60,000 nucleotides of DNA from Cryptomeria japonica (taxonomy: Eukaryota; Streptophyta; Pinopsida; Cupressales; Cupressaceae), in assembly GCF_030272615.1 (NCBI RefSeq), contig NW_026728903.1:188001-248000 (forward strand). The letters run 5' to 3'. A model generated the notes under the pieces. The model was given only the letters and a program-made list of their open reading frames with translations. It was not told the DNA's origin and did no database searches. Each line of letters begins with the position of its first letter. Position 1 is the first letter of the stretch. Made by a program: the position numbers and the translations under genes. Below, one piece after another: positions 1-13,686 of the stretch.

Positions 1-300
1 CTATTTTGTACAACCTGAGTTCTTAGCATAGCAATCAATTTTTTGGCTTTTGCCAGTTTATCCAGATACATTTTGCATTCAGCTTTAACATCATATAGAT
101 CACTAAGAGGAGTCTTGAGTTCTTCATCAAGATCTAATTCTTCATTAGTAATATCAATATCCTATTCTTCAAGATTCATATCCTCTAGATCTCCCTCCAA
201 ATCAATTTTTCTAACAAGACTATCTCTAGACCTCATGTGTTCAAAAGTAGGATCTACGTTAGTTTTTAGATTGTTTCTTCAGGAACCTTCTTTGATACCA
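1..300 (-). pseudogene. Copia gag, N-terminal fragment (runs off the window)
   Basis: Read on the minus strand, the 300 bases after the primer site encode an acidic, lysine-rich stretch (for example DLDEELKTPLSDLYDVKAEC) typical of the start of a Copia Gag. An in-frame stop lies near 163-165. The call rests on position, because the stretch follows a primer-binding site matching initiator Met tRNA (290-300) and an LTR. No zinc knuckle or protease is inside the window. The element continues past the left edge. The family resembles the plus-strand element at 54632-57150, whose leader and LTR end look similar. Confidence 0.5.
290..300 (-). other. Primer-binding site, initiator-Met tRNA type
   Basis: The minus strand reads TGGTATCAAAG, one base from the usual plant Copia primer site TGGTATCAGAG. 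Two bases (301-302) separate it from the LTR that starts at 303. This fixes the element as minus-strand and the LTR to its right as a 5' LTR. Confidence 0.7.
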
Positions 301-302
301 AT

Positions 303-2053
303 TGCTGAACATAACTAGATGTTAAGAGAGAGATGAGGGGTGGTATATCAACATATATTATGAATTCATTCATTCAATGATCCTTGAAACTTAAAGTTTA
401 GATTTGCAAAAGTAAAGAATAAAACAAAGCATTCACCACACAAGGACACCATAATTTTTCATGTGGAAAACCTAACGAGGAAAAACCACAGTGAGGATTA
501 CTGCACAATATATCTAATCAACTATTACATCATCCATTTTTTGGCACACTATCTAGGAATCTCACCACCACCTAGAGTTGCAAACTAAAGTGCACTGCCT
601 TTGGGAAAGATATTAAGACTTACAAATTGAAGATCATTTCTCCAGAGTAAGATATAATATCAAAACCTTAGAATACATTATCATGAAAAAAATTGGTTCA
701 ACTACTGTAGAATAAGCATCTCAAAAGTTAGCATTGCAATCTACTATGAAGCGCAATCTGATTTAGTCACACTGATTCTACACATTTCAAACAATTTGCA
801 TTAACTCTAGAATTTTCACAAATATATTCGTCACACATACATTCCATAGTACAAATTATATGTTTCATATACATCCTTACATCATCTAAAAAGTTCTATT
901 GGGTTAGTCAGATAGGACCCAAAAAGTGAAACATGTAGCAGGGCATAAGTTAGCCCATAAATATATTATAGATCTTGTCAAACTGGGTTGTAGAGAAACC
1001 CCACACATTGTTGGCCTCAACAACATCATAATACAACACCAAGACATGTTCCAATAAAAAAGGAATAGGTCCAGACTAACTGCAATTATAGGAGCACACT
1101 GAATCATCTATAAACAACACATTTGTATCCCAAAGACTAATGTCTAGCATAATTAAACACAGAAACATATTGTGGAACACCAAGAGTATATTTGACACAT
1201 CAACAATCATCTCCTATTCATCTCTTGAGACCAATGAGTACAAGATGTTAATATGTAAGTAGCAGACCACTACACTATCAAGAATTATGTAGCATCTATA
1301 CACTAATAAATAACAGTAAGTAATAACTCTTTCACCATTTCACCATTTCACCAATCAACCTGAAGAACCTATCATAGGTCTAAGATACAATTGACAATAT
1401 AATCCCAAAATTTTACTATCACAATTGTCCATGCGGGAGAATGTCGAGAATATTGCCGTATGACCTAAAACTACATAATTGTCAAACTAAAATAAAAAGA
1501 ACAAACAAGTATGACATCTTTTGTAAATGAGAAAATTTATTACAAACTTGATACCATGCACATTGTCCATCACCAAGGTAAAATACAGATCCACACAACA
1601 ATCTGATCCACCATGAAGAAATGTGGAACAAGGAATTGATCTACAAACACAAGTGAACTCATAGGCATAACACATAGACTTGTTTCCTTCAACAATCAGA
1701 TGAAACTGAACCAAAATAATCACTAAATCTTCACCGCAGCATGAAAGTTTAACATGTGTGTCTTTAGCAAGAACAATATATGATAAACCATATGATTAAA
1801 CATATACCATGGCAATCTTTATATGCCAAAAAAATTTCGGAAGAAATGCAAACAACAGATAGGCCTCTGGATATGCTGCTTCACTACAAATCAAATTGTC
1901 ACTTCACCACAAATAATATTTATTTTTGATACACCAATTTTTTTATCACTGAGGTGTCAGAATAGATCACACATTCATCTTTGCATCCATATCTATCCCA
2001 AACTAGGTGAAAATACATATTGCTAGATGCCAGTGTTGATATCGATGACAACA
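303..2053 (-). repeat. Copia 5' LTR (minus-strand element), right boundary tentative
   Basis: On the plus strand the region begins TGCTGAAC next to the primer site and carries the GTGGAAAACC...GGAAAAACC(A) motif (about 460-490) that recurs in other Copia LTRs here (near 5290 and 21530). A plausible right end is GATGACAACA at 2053, whose reverse TGTTGTCATCGATATC resembles the 5' terminus of the LTR at 54632. Length would be about 1.75 kb. The last 165 bp also belong to duplicated block A/B. No second LTR is in the window, so the right boundary is an inference. Confidence 0.5.
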
Positions 2054-5000
2054 TACATTGCGAACACCACTTACTTAGATCAACAAGTTCAACAGGTACA
2101 TGTTAGTGTGGAACAATGATATGGTTTGATTTACAGGTCTCTCTTTTTTCTTTTTCTTCTTCCTAGCTGTTTGTATTCACATAGTTGAGTGTGAAGAACT
2201 TTGGAGAGCTGTCGAGGCTGGTGGTGAGAGAGATATTGTAGTATTGTTTTAGTTGTAGGATATAAAAATCGGTGTATGTTTCCATGACACTATGTAATAG
2301 ATCAGTGGGCCACATCCTCTACGTGAAGTACTATAGATAAACTTTGTATGCTTTGATTATTTGTTGAAAAAGATTTAGAAGTTTTCAGGTGAATGTATTG
2401 AACAATACACAGTGGTATGCCCATGGGGTCATGATAGCAGTATATATGTTCCAAGGATGAATTCTATTGTCGAGGGCTCCTGAGTTTATCATTTTATACT
2501 AAAATCTCACATTAGAGAATGCAATGGTGTGTCATGAGAAATAGGTTATAAATAATGCACATGAAATATCCTATAGAATGCCTCAATGAAATGTCACCGA
2601 AGCCTATACCAAGAGGATTTGAAAGGAAGATTTTCAAAAAATTCAAACGAATATCATGGGAAGTGTTTGGAAAAGGATGCGAGTGCCTCATGACACTACT
2701 CACAATTTTATTTGAATACAAACTGTTTTAATGACATCAAGTTTAATTTGAAAGAATGTGACAATCGAAGATGAGTTCCTTAAGCTAAATATGTTGCAAA
2801 GGTTTTAGAAACTTTCAAGCAATGGTAATTAGGCCTACAAACACCAAAATGAATGATCTAATAGAGAAGATAAAAAAGGTTGCTTAGTTACTTCCAAAAA
2901 TGGGCATACTGATGTTACAACAGTTGGCTGATGGTGCATAACAAGTAGAGCAACTGGCAAGAAGTGAGAACCTGACCCTTGTGTCTACTTCAATGATTGT
3001 TGATGATATTTTCTCCACTAACTGTGACAAGAAGGTGCGAGTTAAATTCACTATGAATGGTTCCTTTAAATTTACAAGTGTTAACTTTTATTAAATCTTA
3101 ACTTACCATTGAGCTTATTATTATGTATACGGGGAATACAAAGAGTTTTATCTATTTTTGTATGACTGATCCTTTGTAGAAAAGAATCAGTACTTTACTA
3201 TAACTCTAAGATAAAATTAAAGAAACTCTTTAAATATGCAAAGAGATAACATAAAAAGGGGGAAGTTAGTTTTTTAGACCTCCCTTATTTTTTGTCATCA
3301 GAGTGAGCCTCAATGAGGAGACATTATTATTCTGTAGTAGGGGTATAGCAGCAGGCTTTCTTTTGGAGTCATTCTCTTTTTTACAGGATTATGTTAATGA
3401 AATGAAGGAGATTTTTGGAGCTTTGTATCCCTTATAATCCCGTTTGGTTGTCATTTACTTTGTGATTTGCAACCGTTTCTAGATACTCTCATCTGTTAAA
3501 TCAAACCATGGATATGTTTATTATTTGAATTTTGTGTCTTGAATTATTCTAAAAGGGGGACTGTTTTAATTACTTCCTGTAGGTACTGAGTGAGTGAACC
3601 TTGTGTCATTTGTCTTAGTTTCTTTTTCTTCTCAAATTCATGATCGCATTTATGTCATAGCTATGTATAAATGTTATTTGGCCCTTCTTATTTTCTTGTT
3701 AAAAGCATACCCTTGAAAACCTAAATTAAAACATAAGAGGGAATTGTACCTCTAAAATTAAGAGGAAAGTTGTCAACTCAATGGTAGTTTCTCCAACTAT
3801 TAGTCTGTAGTTTGTGATTCGTCTTGGCTATACTGAGTCATTTTCATATTTATTTTAGAAGGACAAATCTATTTACTAACAACCATCAAGCACATTATCA
3901 ACATCATCATCTAAATCAACACATGATACTAAGTGTAGACATTAGAAACCAAGAATGGTGACATCCACAACATAGAGCATCTATAACCAATATCCATATC
4001 TTCTCTATATCAATGACAATAACTGAAAAACAGTAACAATAACTACCAATAATCTCTTTATACACTAATAATATTCATACTACACATATCATCATTGACA
4101 ATACAACAACTGTTAGTAATTGAGGACAACATATATTGTCAAACACTAAGTTGACATCAATGACAACACATATTTCAAACATGGCCATAAAAGTGAATTA
4201 AGTTTTGAGTTGTAATAATGTCATGTTGAAGTGTAAGACAAATTTGGATTCCTTAGAGAAAGTTGTAAGAGAAATGGACACATTGAACAACTAGTTCAAT
4301 TAGGACTCCCCTCTCCATTTCTCACTGATAATATAGTGCTATTCAAAAATCTAATTTGAGAATTATTAGAGAATAAGAAAGAGAAAAAAATATATTTCCA
4401 AAGTTTGGCTCAAGCGTCAAGTGTCTATAGGGTAGAGTCAATTCTTTAGTCGCTTGCTAAACTTAGTTTTAAATATGGTCTATGATTCAAATCCTACATA
4501 ATTTTTCATTTAAGGAGATTATGAATTTGGATGGAGTCATTGAGACTTTGAAGAAGAAGGAATAACCTTCTAAACAAAATTGGGCATCCCTATAGCTCAA
4601 CCTTCAAAAATTTTGAAATTTATTGGGCCTTGTCACATTTTTGCAAAAAAAATTTCTGCAAACTAAAGAACTTAGTTTCTCATCTCCACAAGCCAAGATC
4701 CCCTAAGAGCCACTCTAACTATAAAGAGGATCTCTATATTTTGATTTTATGTGATCGAGGCATCAATAGAAACAATATTTTTATTTCCTATTTTGGGCAA
4801 TGGAGTCTTGATCTAGAAAGCAACCTCAATGATTTTATTTGGCTATGTGTTTGTTTATTTTTGGGATGAGATGGGATTCATGCCACTTTGGCACGTATTA
4901 TATATACAAAAAAATATTGGTGGTCTTTTGTGTAGTGAACATACTGTTTCAAATAGATATGTGACATCACACCATAAGCTCTTAGTAAAAGTAAAAGTAT

Positions 5001-8000
5001 TGTGACTACTTTCTAAAGTTGATGATTTGTAAAGGGCCATGTGTGTTAAAAAAACTATAGTACTAAGAGGGAGGGGATGAATCAGTATTCAATTAAACTT
5101 AGACCCTTCAACTCAATTGTTAATCTAGATTATGTCGGCAACAATAATGAAGGAACACTGAGAGGGAAGGGGGGTGAATTAGTTTTCACCGGATTAAACA
5201 ATTTAAGAAAAACTTCAAATCTGATCAACTGAAACAATAATAAAGATAAATACAATAAAAAAAACACACATAACACAAAGACTTTTAATGTGGAAAACCT
5301 GGTTAAGGGAAAAACCATGGTGGGAACCTACCCACAATCAGATGATATTCTGTAATAGTATGTGAAAATATTACAATGGGGAATGCACATGCTTTCAAGC
5401 ACACTACCTAGAGGTCACTTCTCAAAATATGATGACCTAGAAGGATAAAACCCTTAGGGAAGGTTCACTACCTTAAAATAACACTTGGACAACAATCCAG
5501 TTTAGATGAACTGAAAGAATAGCACCTCCAAATGCCTGATGATAGTTCTCATTAAGAACAAATGTCTGCCCTGCAACACACTCTACTTTACACTTCACAT
5601 CGAAAGATAAATTTTCTTGTTTCCACATAAACCACTCTCTGATAATGCAGGCACAACACCACTATACCAATTATATGAACATAACACCTATTTATAAAAT
5701 TCATTAACCTTGACTACAAGGTCGGCTCAACCCTTAACACCTAATTATAAAATTATATCAAATGATACATAAATCAAGCATCGAACCAATAGAATGTCAT
5801 GAAGAAATAGCATGGACCCAAATCAAATCCTTGAACATGCAACACCACTAGAAATCTCGCCAAGATTAATTACAACACGCTACACCACCAAAAAATGTCA
5901 TATAACATGAAGAATATCACCGAACCCATAAGATCTTCAATAACACGCATAATGATTAATACGTACCACCAAAAAAAATAGGACACGATTAAGAAACACC
6001 AACAAGCATGTTAGAACCATCCACAATAGTTTCACCAACACCACTTAATCAAATCTCCATCGATCAACACGTTGATACTAAAGAACACTTCAACAACACC
6101 AACTGGGACTAGAAAGATAACTTTTTGAGCACCAAATCACAAACCATATGAATTGAAGATACACATGAACATCCCAAACACTCTCTCAAATCCACAATTC
6201 AAGATATAATCATTCTGGAGCACAAAAGATAAAATACCATAACACTACAACACTGATTGCTGAAAAACCAATCCTCATACCAGAATCCATAACTCAATCA
6301 AATCACCAAATATCATCATGAAATCAACACGGACTGAAGTATCTATATTTGATTCAACATATCAAATAGGTAAACTAATTAGATCAACTCTCAACAATCA
6401 CCAAAGCAACCAAAACAACTCTCTGCAGTTCGGAATATAGGAATATGTTGGCGTCAATGACAACAACATATCCTAGTAGCAGAAATATCCAAAAATCTCC
6501 CCCTTTGGCATTGATGGAAACTTATGAATGTGAAAAACAATTAATGCAAAGAAATAAATCAACACTAGCAATCTCCCCCGAAGATCATGCACACAAAGCT
6601 TCCAAGATAAGGCAGTTTTTCACATGCTTCTCTCCCCTTTTGCAACAATTCCAAAGACACAGAAATCATACATCTCTCCCTCTAAGAAGGATAATATCCC
6701 CGCCTTAAGATAAACTCACACATAGACTACTCCAGCTGAGTAGCGACACCTGCTCATGAATTATGATAAGAATATTAGACTGTGAAGTCCATTGGATTGA
6801 TGCATCTCAATGCGTCTAGTTCTCATCAGGAGGGGCGGAGAGCCCTAGCTTGTCTCTCAAATATAAAAATATATCTTCAAGCAAATATTTAGTAAAAATT
6901 TCTGCAATCTGATCCTTTGTAGATACATACTCCAATTTGACTTCTTCCTCACTAACTTTTTCCCTCAAAAAATGATACTTAATTGATATATGTTTTGTTT
7001 TAGAATGCAATACCAGATTCTTGAAAATATTAATAGTACTTGAATTATCACAATATATAATAGTAGGCTCCTCATAAACAACTCGAATCTCCTTCAACAT
7101 CTACTTCATCCAAACTACCTAAGTATAATTGGTAGCAGCAACAATGTATTCAACTTCTGTAGTAGATAGAGAAATAGCATCTTGCTTCTTTCTCACCCAA
7201 GAAACCAACTTCTTCCCCAAAAAGAATGCTCCATCAGATGTACTCTTCCAATCATCAACATCACCTACCCAATCGGCATCAATATAAGAACCTAATATGA
7301 AATCATCATTCATTGGATATCACAAACCATAGTCAACTGTCACCTATAAGTATCTGAAAATCATCGTTATAGCGGTAACATGACTTTATTTAGGATCAAC
7401 TTAAAATCTTGCACAAAGACAAACAACATGCAGAATATATGGTCTAGTCTAAGTCAAGTATAATAGTCCACCAACCATAGATCTATAAAAGGTCTAATTA
7501 ACTTTCAAAGATTCATCTTGCTTAGTCAACATGCATCCAGTCACCATAGGAGTTCCAACAGGTTTTGAGTCATCTAACCCAAACTTCTTCAATAGTTCCT
7601 TCACATACTTAGATTTAAAAATGAAAATTCCTTTATTATTCTATGTAGTCTACAATCCTAAGAAGAATTTCATCTCACCTATCGTAGACATCTCAAACTT
7701 CATTTTCATATCATCAGCAAACGCCATACCCAAATCATCATCTCCTCCAAAATTAATTTCATCAACAAAAACTTCAACAATAAAGATGTTATCACCATCA
7801 ACCTTAGAGTATAAATTACTATCAATAGTACCTTTATAGAATCCAAACTTTGTCAAATACCTATCCAATCTAGCATACCAAGCTCTAGGGTCTTGTTTAA
7901 GCCCAAACAATGCTTTCTTCAATCTGCATACCATGTCTCCTTCATTTGATAATGAAAACCCATCCAGTTACTCAATGTAGACTTCCTCTTCCAAATCACG

Positions 8001-8144
8001 ATTCAAAAAGGCTGACTTGACATCCATCTGATATACCTTAAAATTCTTATAAGAATTATATGCAAGAAGTAATATAATAGGTTCAATTATAGCTACCTGA
8101 GCAAAAGTCTCCTCATAAACAATTCCTTCCATCTGTGAACATCC
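1889..8144. repeat. Duplicated mosaic block, copy A
   Basis: About 6.2 kb that aligns base by base, with scattered substitutions and small indels, to 10242-11697 plus 19564-24378. It contains the tail of an LTR (to 2053), 3 kb without a recognisable gene (2054-5132), an LTR (5133-6495) and a minus-strand Copia pol fragment (to 8144). Because both copies share the same succession of unrelated elements, duplication of a chromosomal segment explains them better than independent insertions. I see no protein-coding signal in 2054-5132; short ORFs there are interrupted and unlike any family I know. Confidence 0.8.
5133..6495 (-). repeat. Copia 3' LTR (copy A)
   Basis: The left end carries the CACTGAGAGGG...GGGTGAAT signature seen at the 3' ends of several Copia LTRs here, then a TGTGGAAAACC...GGAAAAACC motif near 5290. 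The right end abuts TCTCCCCCTTTGGC (6496-6509), the complement of a classical plant Copia polypurine tract. The LTR is therefore the 3' LTR of a minus-strand element whose pol lies to the right. A second LTR-like terminus near 5060 (ACTAAGAGGGAGGGGATGAA) marks an older LTR into which this one was inserted. The counterpart in copy B is 21379-22730. Confidence 0.6.
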
Positions 8145-9040
8145 TTTACAAACCAATCTTGCTTTGTTTCTAACCACTTCACCAACTTCATTCAATTTAT
8201 TTCTGAATACCCATTTTGTACCAAACACATTCTTCTCTTTAGGTCTCAAAACAAGTTCTCATGTATTGTTCTTCTCAATCTGATTCAACTCTTCTTCCAT
8301 AGATCTTATCCAATTGTCATCTTTAGAAGCTTCAGCAACATATTTAGGTTCAATCTTGGAAATCAAACATATTTATTAGCAACAATCCTTCTTCTAATTA
8401 TCACACCTTTATTTTTATCGCCAATAATCTAATTTTTTGAATGATTTAATCTCACATACCTTGGAGTCTTTTGGTTATTCTGATTCTCAGATTCTTGAAC
8501 TTCTTCACTAGTAGTAGCAACATCTAGATTAATTGTCTCTACTAGAGCATTTTTCTTCAGGTTCTCAGTTTGCACTAGTTTTGAAATGATATTCTGATCA
8601 TCAGACTCATATCCGCATGCTCTGATTTGCTTTCCATGATATTCATCAACTTTCATATTCACACTTTCCACTATCTTCTTCAACGTCTTATTGTAACACT
8701 GGTAGGCCTTTCTCTTAGTAGAATAACCCAAGAAGATTCCTTCATCACATCTTGCATCAAAATTTCATATATCCTGATATTTTTTTATATAACATTTACT
8801 TCCAAAAATTATGAAATATCTAACTATAGGAACATAACCAAACCATAATTCATAAGGAGTCTTATCGAAATCACCTTTTATATGTACCCAGATGATTGTG
8901 TATACAATAGTGCTAACAAATTCTCTCCAAATGGTCTTTGCAACATCTCCTTCAATCAACATATTCCTAGAAACTTCCAAAATAGTTATGTTCTTCCTTT
9001 CAACAACTCTATTCTGCTAAGGAGTTCTAGGAGCAGATAT
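6816..9040 (-). pseudogene. Copia pol remnant: integrase C-terminal part, RT, RNase H (copy A)
   Basis: Minus-strand fragments follow Copia order. The integrase end (about 8765-9040) has a degenerate NRVVERKN-like segment. The GYSTKRKAYQCYNK linker lies near 8720. The RT (7650-8249) shows VYQMDVKSAFLN and LFGLKQDPRAW. The RNase H end (6816-7313) shows SYIDADWVGDVDDWKSTSDG and HISIKYHFLREKV. The RT active site reads FVDE instead of Y/FVDD, so the second aspartate is lost. Several stops and frameshifts separate the pieces. The 5' half of the element (gag, protease, integrase core) is missing; at about 9040 the sequence passes abruptly into repeat U. Confidence 0.85.
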
Positions 9041-10241
9041 TACTTAAACTCATATAGAGATCACAACACTAAAAGAGTGTTGTAGTATGTATAAATTATA
9101 CTTAAAGTTTGAGAGGTTAAAATATTAAAGGGGGTTAAGAAAGATTGAGAGATTTATAGTGATTTGTGCATTCAAAATAAGTTTAGGAGGGAAAATTGGT
9201 GAATCAAAGGGCCAAAAAGTCATTTAGATTGTCGATAGAGAGGTTACCACTAACTTAGACATGCAATAGGGGTTGAAATGCTAAAAGATAATTCTTGTAC
9301 ATTAGTATATCATTGCAACTAGTTCAACATGTTGTCTATGCATTATGCTAGTGTTTAGATAGTTATAGCTCCTACAAAAAATAAACACTAAGAAATCCAA
9401 AACCTAATACATATAAAATATCATTTGAAACAAGAGAAACTATGAGAGGGCATGATTGTTGAACACTACTAGATTGTTGACAGGAGGGGGGTGAATCAAC
9501 ATATAATAAAATTTGATAATATTCAACTTCTTGCATTATCATCCACCTTATCGACAAAGTGCATGAAGACAAATAAATGAGTTTACTAAATCAAACACAC
9601 GCGAACACTATGATTTTTTACATTGAAAAACAATGATGAAAATCAAGCTCACAATATATATTATAGTAGATTACAAGGTTTTGGGCCAATGGCCAAGGAG
9701 CTCACTGCTTCTAAAGATGACTTGTAGGCTAAGGCACACAACCTTAGAGTGAGATATGTAATAGTTTCTTGAATAAACTGAAAATCACTTCTTCAAGACA
9801 AGATATGATTCTTCTAGTGTAGAAAAATCAAGAAGACTGAACTGTAGACAAGCATCTAGCATAATTCTAGCACTTTAGTACACATAAAAGGTAGCCTTCA
9901 TTTCTACTCTATTATTCATTTGGACCTCTAATATTTAACTTAATGTTCTTTATGCACAACACTCCTACTTGTTATTCTTAATATAATGATTGTCTTTTAA
10001 ATATCAAAAACATCGTCAATAATATTTTGCTACATTAGCTTAAAGAGATGTAATGCGTATATTTATAAACATCATCCTTAAAACAATCTCCAAAGGAAAT
10101 TTGAAAGAAAAATGAAAGATGTGAGAGGTCATGCCATGTTGGTGCACCTTCCACATACTCCCAAAATAACTTACATACAACCGCATGTTATCACATAGAC
10201 CAAAACCCCTTAGTTTTGCCTCAAATACTAATATCCATCAT
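9040..10241. repeat. Dispersed repeat U, copy 1
   Basis: Begins near TATAGAGATCACAACAC and ends near 10241. It is homologous to 31576-31981 plus 35733-36515, where a LINE splits it. The right part, from about 9463 (TGTTGAACACTACTAG, then a GGAGGGGGGTGAATCAACA signature), looks like a Copia LTR end. The left part has no coding signal. This copy is the empty version of the LINE target site: the motif AAACTATGAGAGGGCA occurs once, near 9430-9450. Confidence 0.7.
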
Positions 10242-11697
10242 AATCAAATTGTCACCTCACCATAAATAATGTTTCTATTTGATACACCCATTTTTCTATC
10301 ACTGAGTTGTCAGAATACATCACACATTCATCTTTGCATCCATATCTATCCCAAACTAGGTGAAAATACATATTGCTAGATGTCAGTGTTGACATCGATG
10401 ACAACATACATTGTGAATACCACTTACTTTGATCAACAAGTTCAACAGGTACATGTTAGTGTGGAACAATGATATGGTTTCATTTGTAGGTCTCTCTATT
10501 TTTTTTTGTCTTCTTCCTATATGTTTGTATTCACATAGTTGAGTGTGAAGAACTTTGGAGAGCTATAGAGGCTGATGGTGAGAGAGATATTGTAGTATTT
10601 TTCTAGTTGTAGGATATACAAATCGGTGTATGTTTCCTTGACACTATGTAATAGATCAGTTGGCCACATCCTCTATGTGAAGTACTATAGATAAAATTTG
10701 TATTCTTTGATTATTTATTGAAAAAGATTTAGAAGTTTCTAGGTGAATGTATTGAACAATACACAGTGGTATGCCCTTGGGTTCAAGATAGTAGTATATA
10801 TGTTCCAAGGCTGAAATCTATTGTGGAGGGCTCCTCACTTTATTATTTTATAAAAAACTCTCATCTTAAAGAATGCCATGGTGTATCACGAGAACTAGGT
10901 TATAAAAAATGCACATGAACTATCCTATAGAATGCCTCAATGAAATGTCACCGAAGCCTATACCAAGGGGATTTGACTGGAAGATTTTAAAAAATTTCAA
11001 AAGAATGTCATGAGAAGTGTTTTGGAAAAGGATGTGAGTGCCTCATGACACTACTCACAATTTTGTTTGAATACAAACAATTTTAATGACATCAAGTTTA
11101 ATTTGAAAGAATATGACAATCGAAAATGAGTTCCTTAAGCTGAATTTATTGCAAAGGTTTTAGAAACTTTCAAGCAATGGTATTTAGGCCTACAAATACC
11201 AAATTGAATGATCTAATAGAGAAGATAAAAAAGGTTGTTTAGTTACTTCCAAAAATGGGCATACTGATGTTACAATAGTTGGTTGATGGTGCATAACAAG
11301 TAAAGCAAGTGACAAGAAGTGAGAACCTGACCCTTGTTTCTACTTTGATGATTATTGATGATGTTTTCTCCACTAACTGTGACAAGAAGGTGCCAGTTAA
11401 ATTCACAATGAATGGTTCCTTTAAATTTACAAGTGTTAACTTTTATTAAATCTTAACTTACCATTGAGCTTATTATTATATATACGGGGAATACAAAGAG
11501 TTTTATATGTTTTTGTATGGCTGATCCTTTGTAGAAAAGAATTGGTACTTTACTATAACTGAAAGATTAAATTGAAGAAACTCTTTAAATATGCCAAGAG
11601 ATAACATAAAAAGGGGGAAGTTAGTTTTTTAGACCTCCCTTATTCTTTTTCATTGGAGTGAGGCTCAATGATGAGACATCATTATTCTGTAATAGGG
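10242..11697. repeat. Duplicated mosaic block, copy B, left part
   Basis: Matches 1889 to about 3345 of copy A. It ends at TAGGG (11693-11697), one copy of the target duplication made by the Gypsy insertion; the block resumes at 19564. No gene is visible within it. Confidence 0.8.
11693..11697. other. Target-site duplication TAGGG, left copy
   Basis: TAGGG directly precedes the LTR terminus TGTAAAGCGG. The same five bases follow the other LTR at 19564-19568. Copy A retains the uninterrupted site near 3340 (GTAGTAGGGGTATAGCAG), so the duplication is confirmed against an empty site. Confidence 0.95.
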
Positions 11698-12938
11698 TGT
11701 AAAGCGGAAAAATCGAACCCTAGTCGTTCTCCCCTCCCCAACTCCGAGGAGAGAGAAGGGAGGTCACTAGGGTTGATGGTTTTCACTTAGGAGGGACTTT
11801 ACATTCAAAAGAGGGGTTGAAACCCACAAGATCCAATCCCACACAATGCAGGATTGGATTCTAAATGAGTTTCAATGGTTAAGACATCAAGGATACCCTC
11901 TTTTGTAAAGAATGTAGATAGGATGATTGAACTAGGAATGCATGTAAAGTAAGAAAGATTCGCTTGTAAATGGAGATAGGGATATGGGATGAAGCTATGG
12001 ACTTGGAATTAGTAGTAAAATGATGAGACAATGCTGTTCTGCAAATTTGAGCGAAAGTTGATGGGATGATGGCCCCCGGTGTGCACACAGTCCTCCGAAA
12101 AATCCGCGAAACGAAGGGGAACCTGTTCGTCTCTGCACAAGGATTCCAGATCTTCAATTACAGCCGTGTACCTGCAACCTACACACAAAAAAGAGAGGAT
12201 GATTGGGGGGTTAGGGATGAGGGGTTTGCCTTTAGGTCAAACCCTGGTTTTGGAATTAACCAAGAAATGAGAATGCTGTAAATGTAAATGTTTGTAATGT
12301 AAACAAGTACTGATACCTTGTTGTAAGAATGTTTGTACTCTTACTTGTGAAGGTGTAATGTATGTAGTATGTTGTATGTTGTATGGGATCTCCTCTTCAA
12401 TGGTTGAATCCTTGTCTTGAATGCAACACCTAGCCTTGAATGGAGACTTAGAATGCTCAATTGCTTGAAGGAATGCTTGAATGCTTGAATGTTTGAATGT
12501 TTGAATATCGCTTCCGCGTCTTTGCACACATATGTCCTCCTCTTTCCTCTTGCCTCCCTTTCTAGGAGAGGAAAATTAGTTTATATACTTGTCAATTAGG
12601 GCTGATAGGCTGATTTTCCTGACCTTAGGTCGACCAGGAAACATTATTTCCCAATTTGCAAACTTAAAGACCCGATGCCCAAAAGAGATCGGGCCCAAAA
12701 TAGGGCCAGGGACCAGGGCGCTAGGCGCCATGGTCCTGGGGGACTAGGGTGCTGGGCACCATGGTCCCACCTCCCAGGACAGCATGGTGCAAGGAGGGAT
12801 TAGGCCAGGGTGCAGAAAAATGCAGTTTTTGATGTCACAAGCAAGTTTCGGGATCTCCATTCAGGTTAACGTTGCGCCGCCATCGTGAAGACCCAAATGC
12901 AGTCGAAATTGCAAGTGTCACAATTTTAGGATGCTACA
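11698..12938 (-). repeat. Gypsy 3' LTR (left)
   Basis: 1241 bp, TGTAAAGCGG to GCTACA on the plus strand, equal in length to the right LTR at 18323-19563. Where the two differ, this copy usually has TG or CA where the other has CG, the pattern of deaminated methyl-cytosine. It contains an 8-bp-period run of GAATGYTT (about 12472-12515) and a TATA-like site near 12578-12590 (minus strand). Confidence 0.95.
12710..12768. repeat. Two GC-rich near-palindromic 28-bp units in the LTR
   Basis: Units at 12710-12737 and 12741-12768 repeat with a 31-bp period. Each pairs GGACCA near the start with TGGTCC near the end around a GGCGCT/GGCGCC core. The same pair sits at 19335-19393 in the other LTR. In element orientation they lie upstream of the TATA-like site, so in U3. 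A regulatory role is an inference. Confidence 0.6.
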
Positions 12939-12953
12939 TTTAGCCCCCACTTT
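12939..12953 (-). other. Polypurine tract
   Basis: The minus strand reads AAAGTGGGGGCTAAA directly before the 3' LTR. This is the expected place and composition for plus-strand DNA priming in an LTR retrotransposon. Confidence 0.8.
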
Positions 12954-13686
12954 AGTGGGAGTATAAGCGTATGCCCATACTTCCGGTAAAGTACAAGGAA
13001 ACAACATTGAAAAACTTTCACCATGTCAAGGAGGCAAGATACACCAAGCCCCCAGTGGACTAAGGATCTTACGGCTTTGATTGACAAAGTAAAAGGGAAG
13101 ATCACAAGGGAGAACCATGACTATCAGTAGTAAGGTTCCCTCACTATGAGTCATGCAAGAAAGATATCAAAAATTTTCAAGGCAAAGCTAAGTTCGCCAA
13201 GAAACTTTCAAGTATCTTGAAAGATATGAATGGGATGTATGCCCCCCTACGTTAAAGCGATCGCACATGCCTCACCGGGGGTGATTGCTTTAAGGTAGTG
13301 ATACATATAAGAAATGAGAAAGGAACATGTTATCAGAAGGATTTAGCCCCCCAAGTGTGAGATAAGCCCAAGGATAATAGACACAAAACACAAAGCACAA
13401 GGTGACTTTTCTTTCCTCGGGGTCAGTATGTTGTATGATAATTCATGTATATCATATGTATGTATGCATAATTGTTCTTCATTCCCCAATCAAGGAAGGT
13501 CACCTAGAAGAAGGGAACACATGTGTCTTTTGAGTCAACATGAGAGAGACCAAAAGAGGTCTCAATGCTTTGCATCGTCCTCAAGTAGACAACACTAAGG
13601 ACAACAAATAGAAGAATGAGAATAACACATAGAAGAAGTAACAAAAGAGATCAAGAGAGGAGGAGAGAATCTGCTATGCTAATGAA
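12954..13686 (-). other. Gypsy element 3' untranslated region
   Basis: About 730 bp between the last coding segment and the polypurine tract. I see no ORF with family resemblance. In an autonomous Gypsy element RT, RNase H and integrase would lie between the protease and this region. Confidence 0.6.

Noticed and set aside
43-318. A Ser-rich plus-strand ORF at the left edge
   Set aside because: Antisense of the gag-like minus strand, and it runs into the primer site and LTR.
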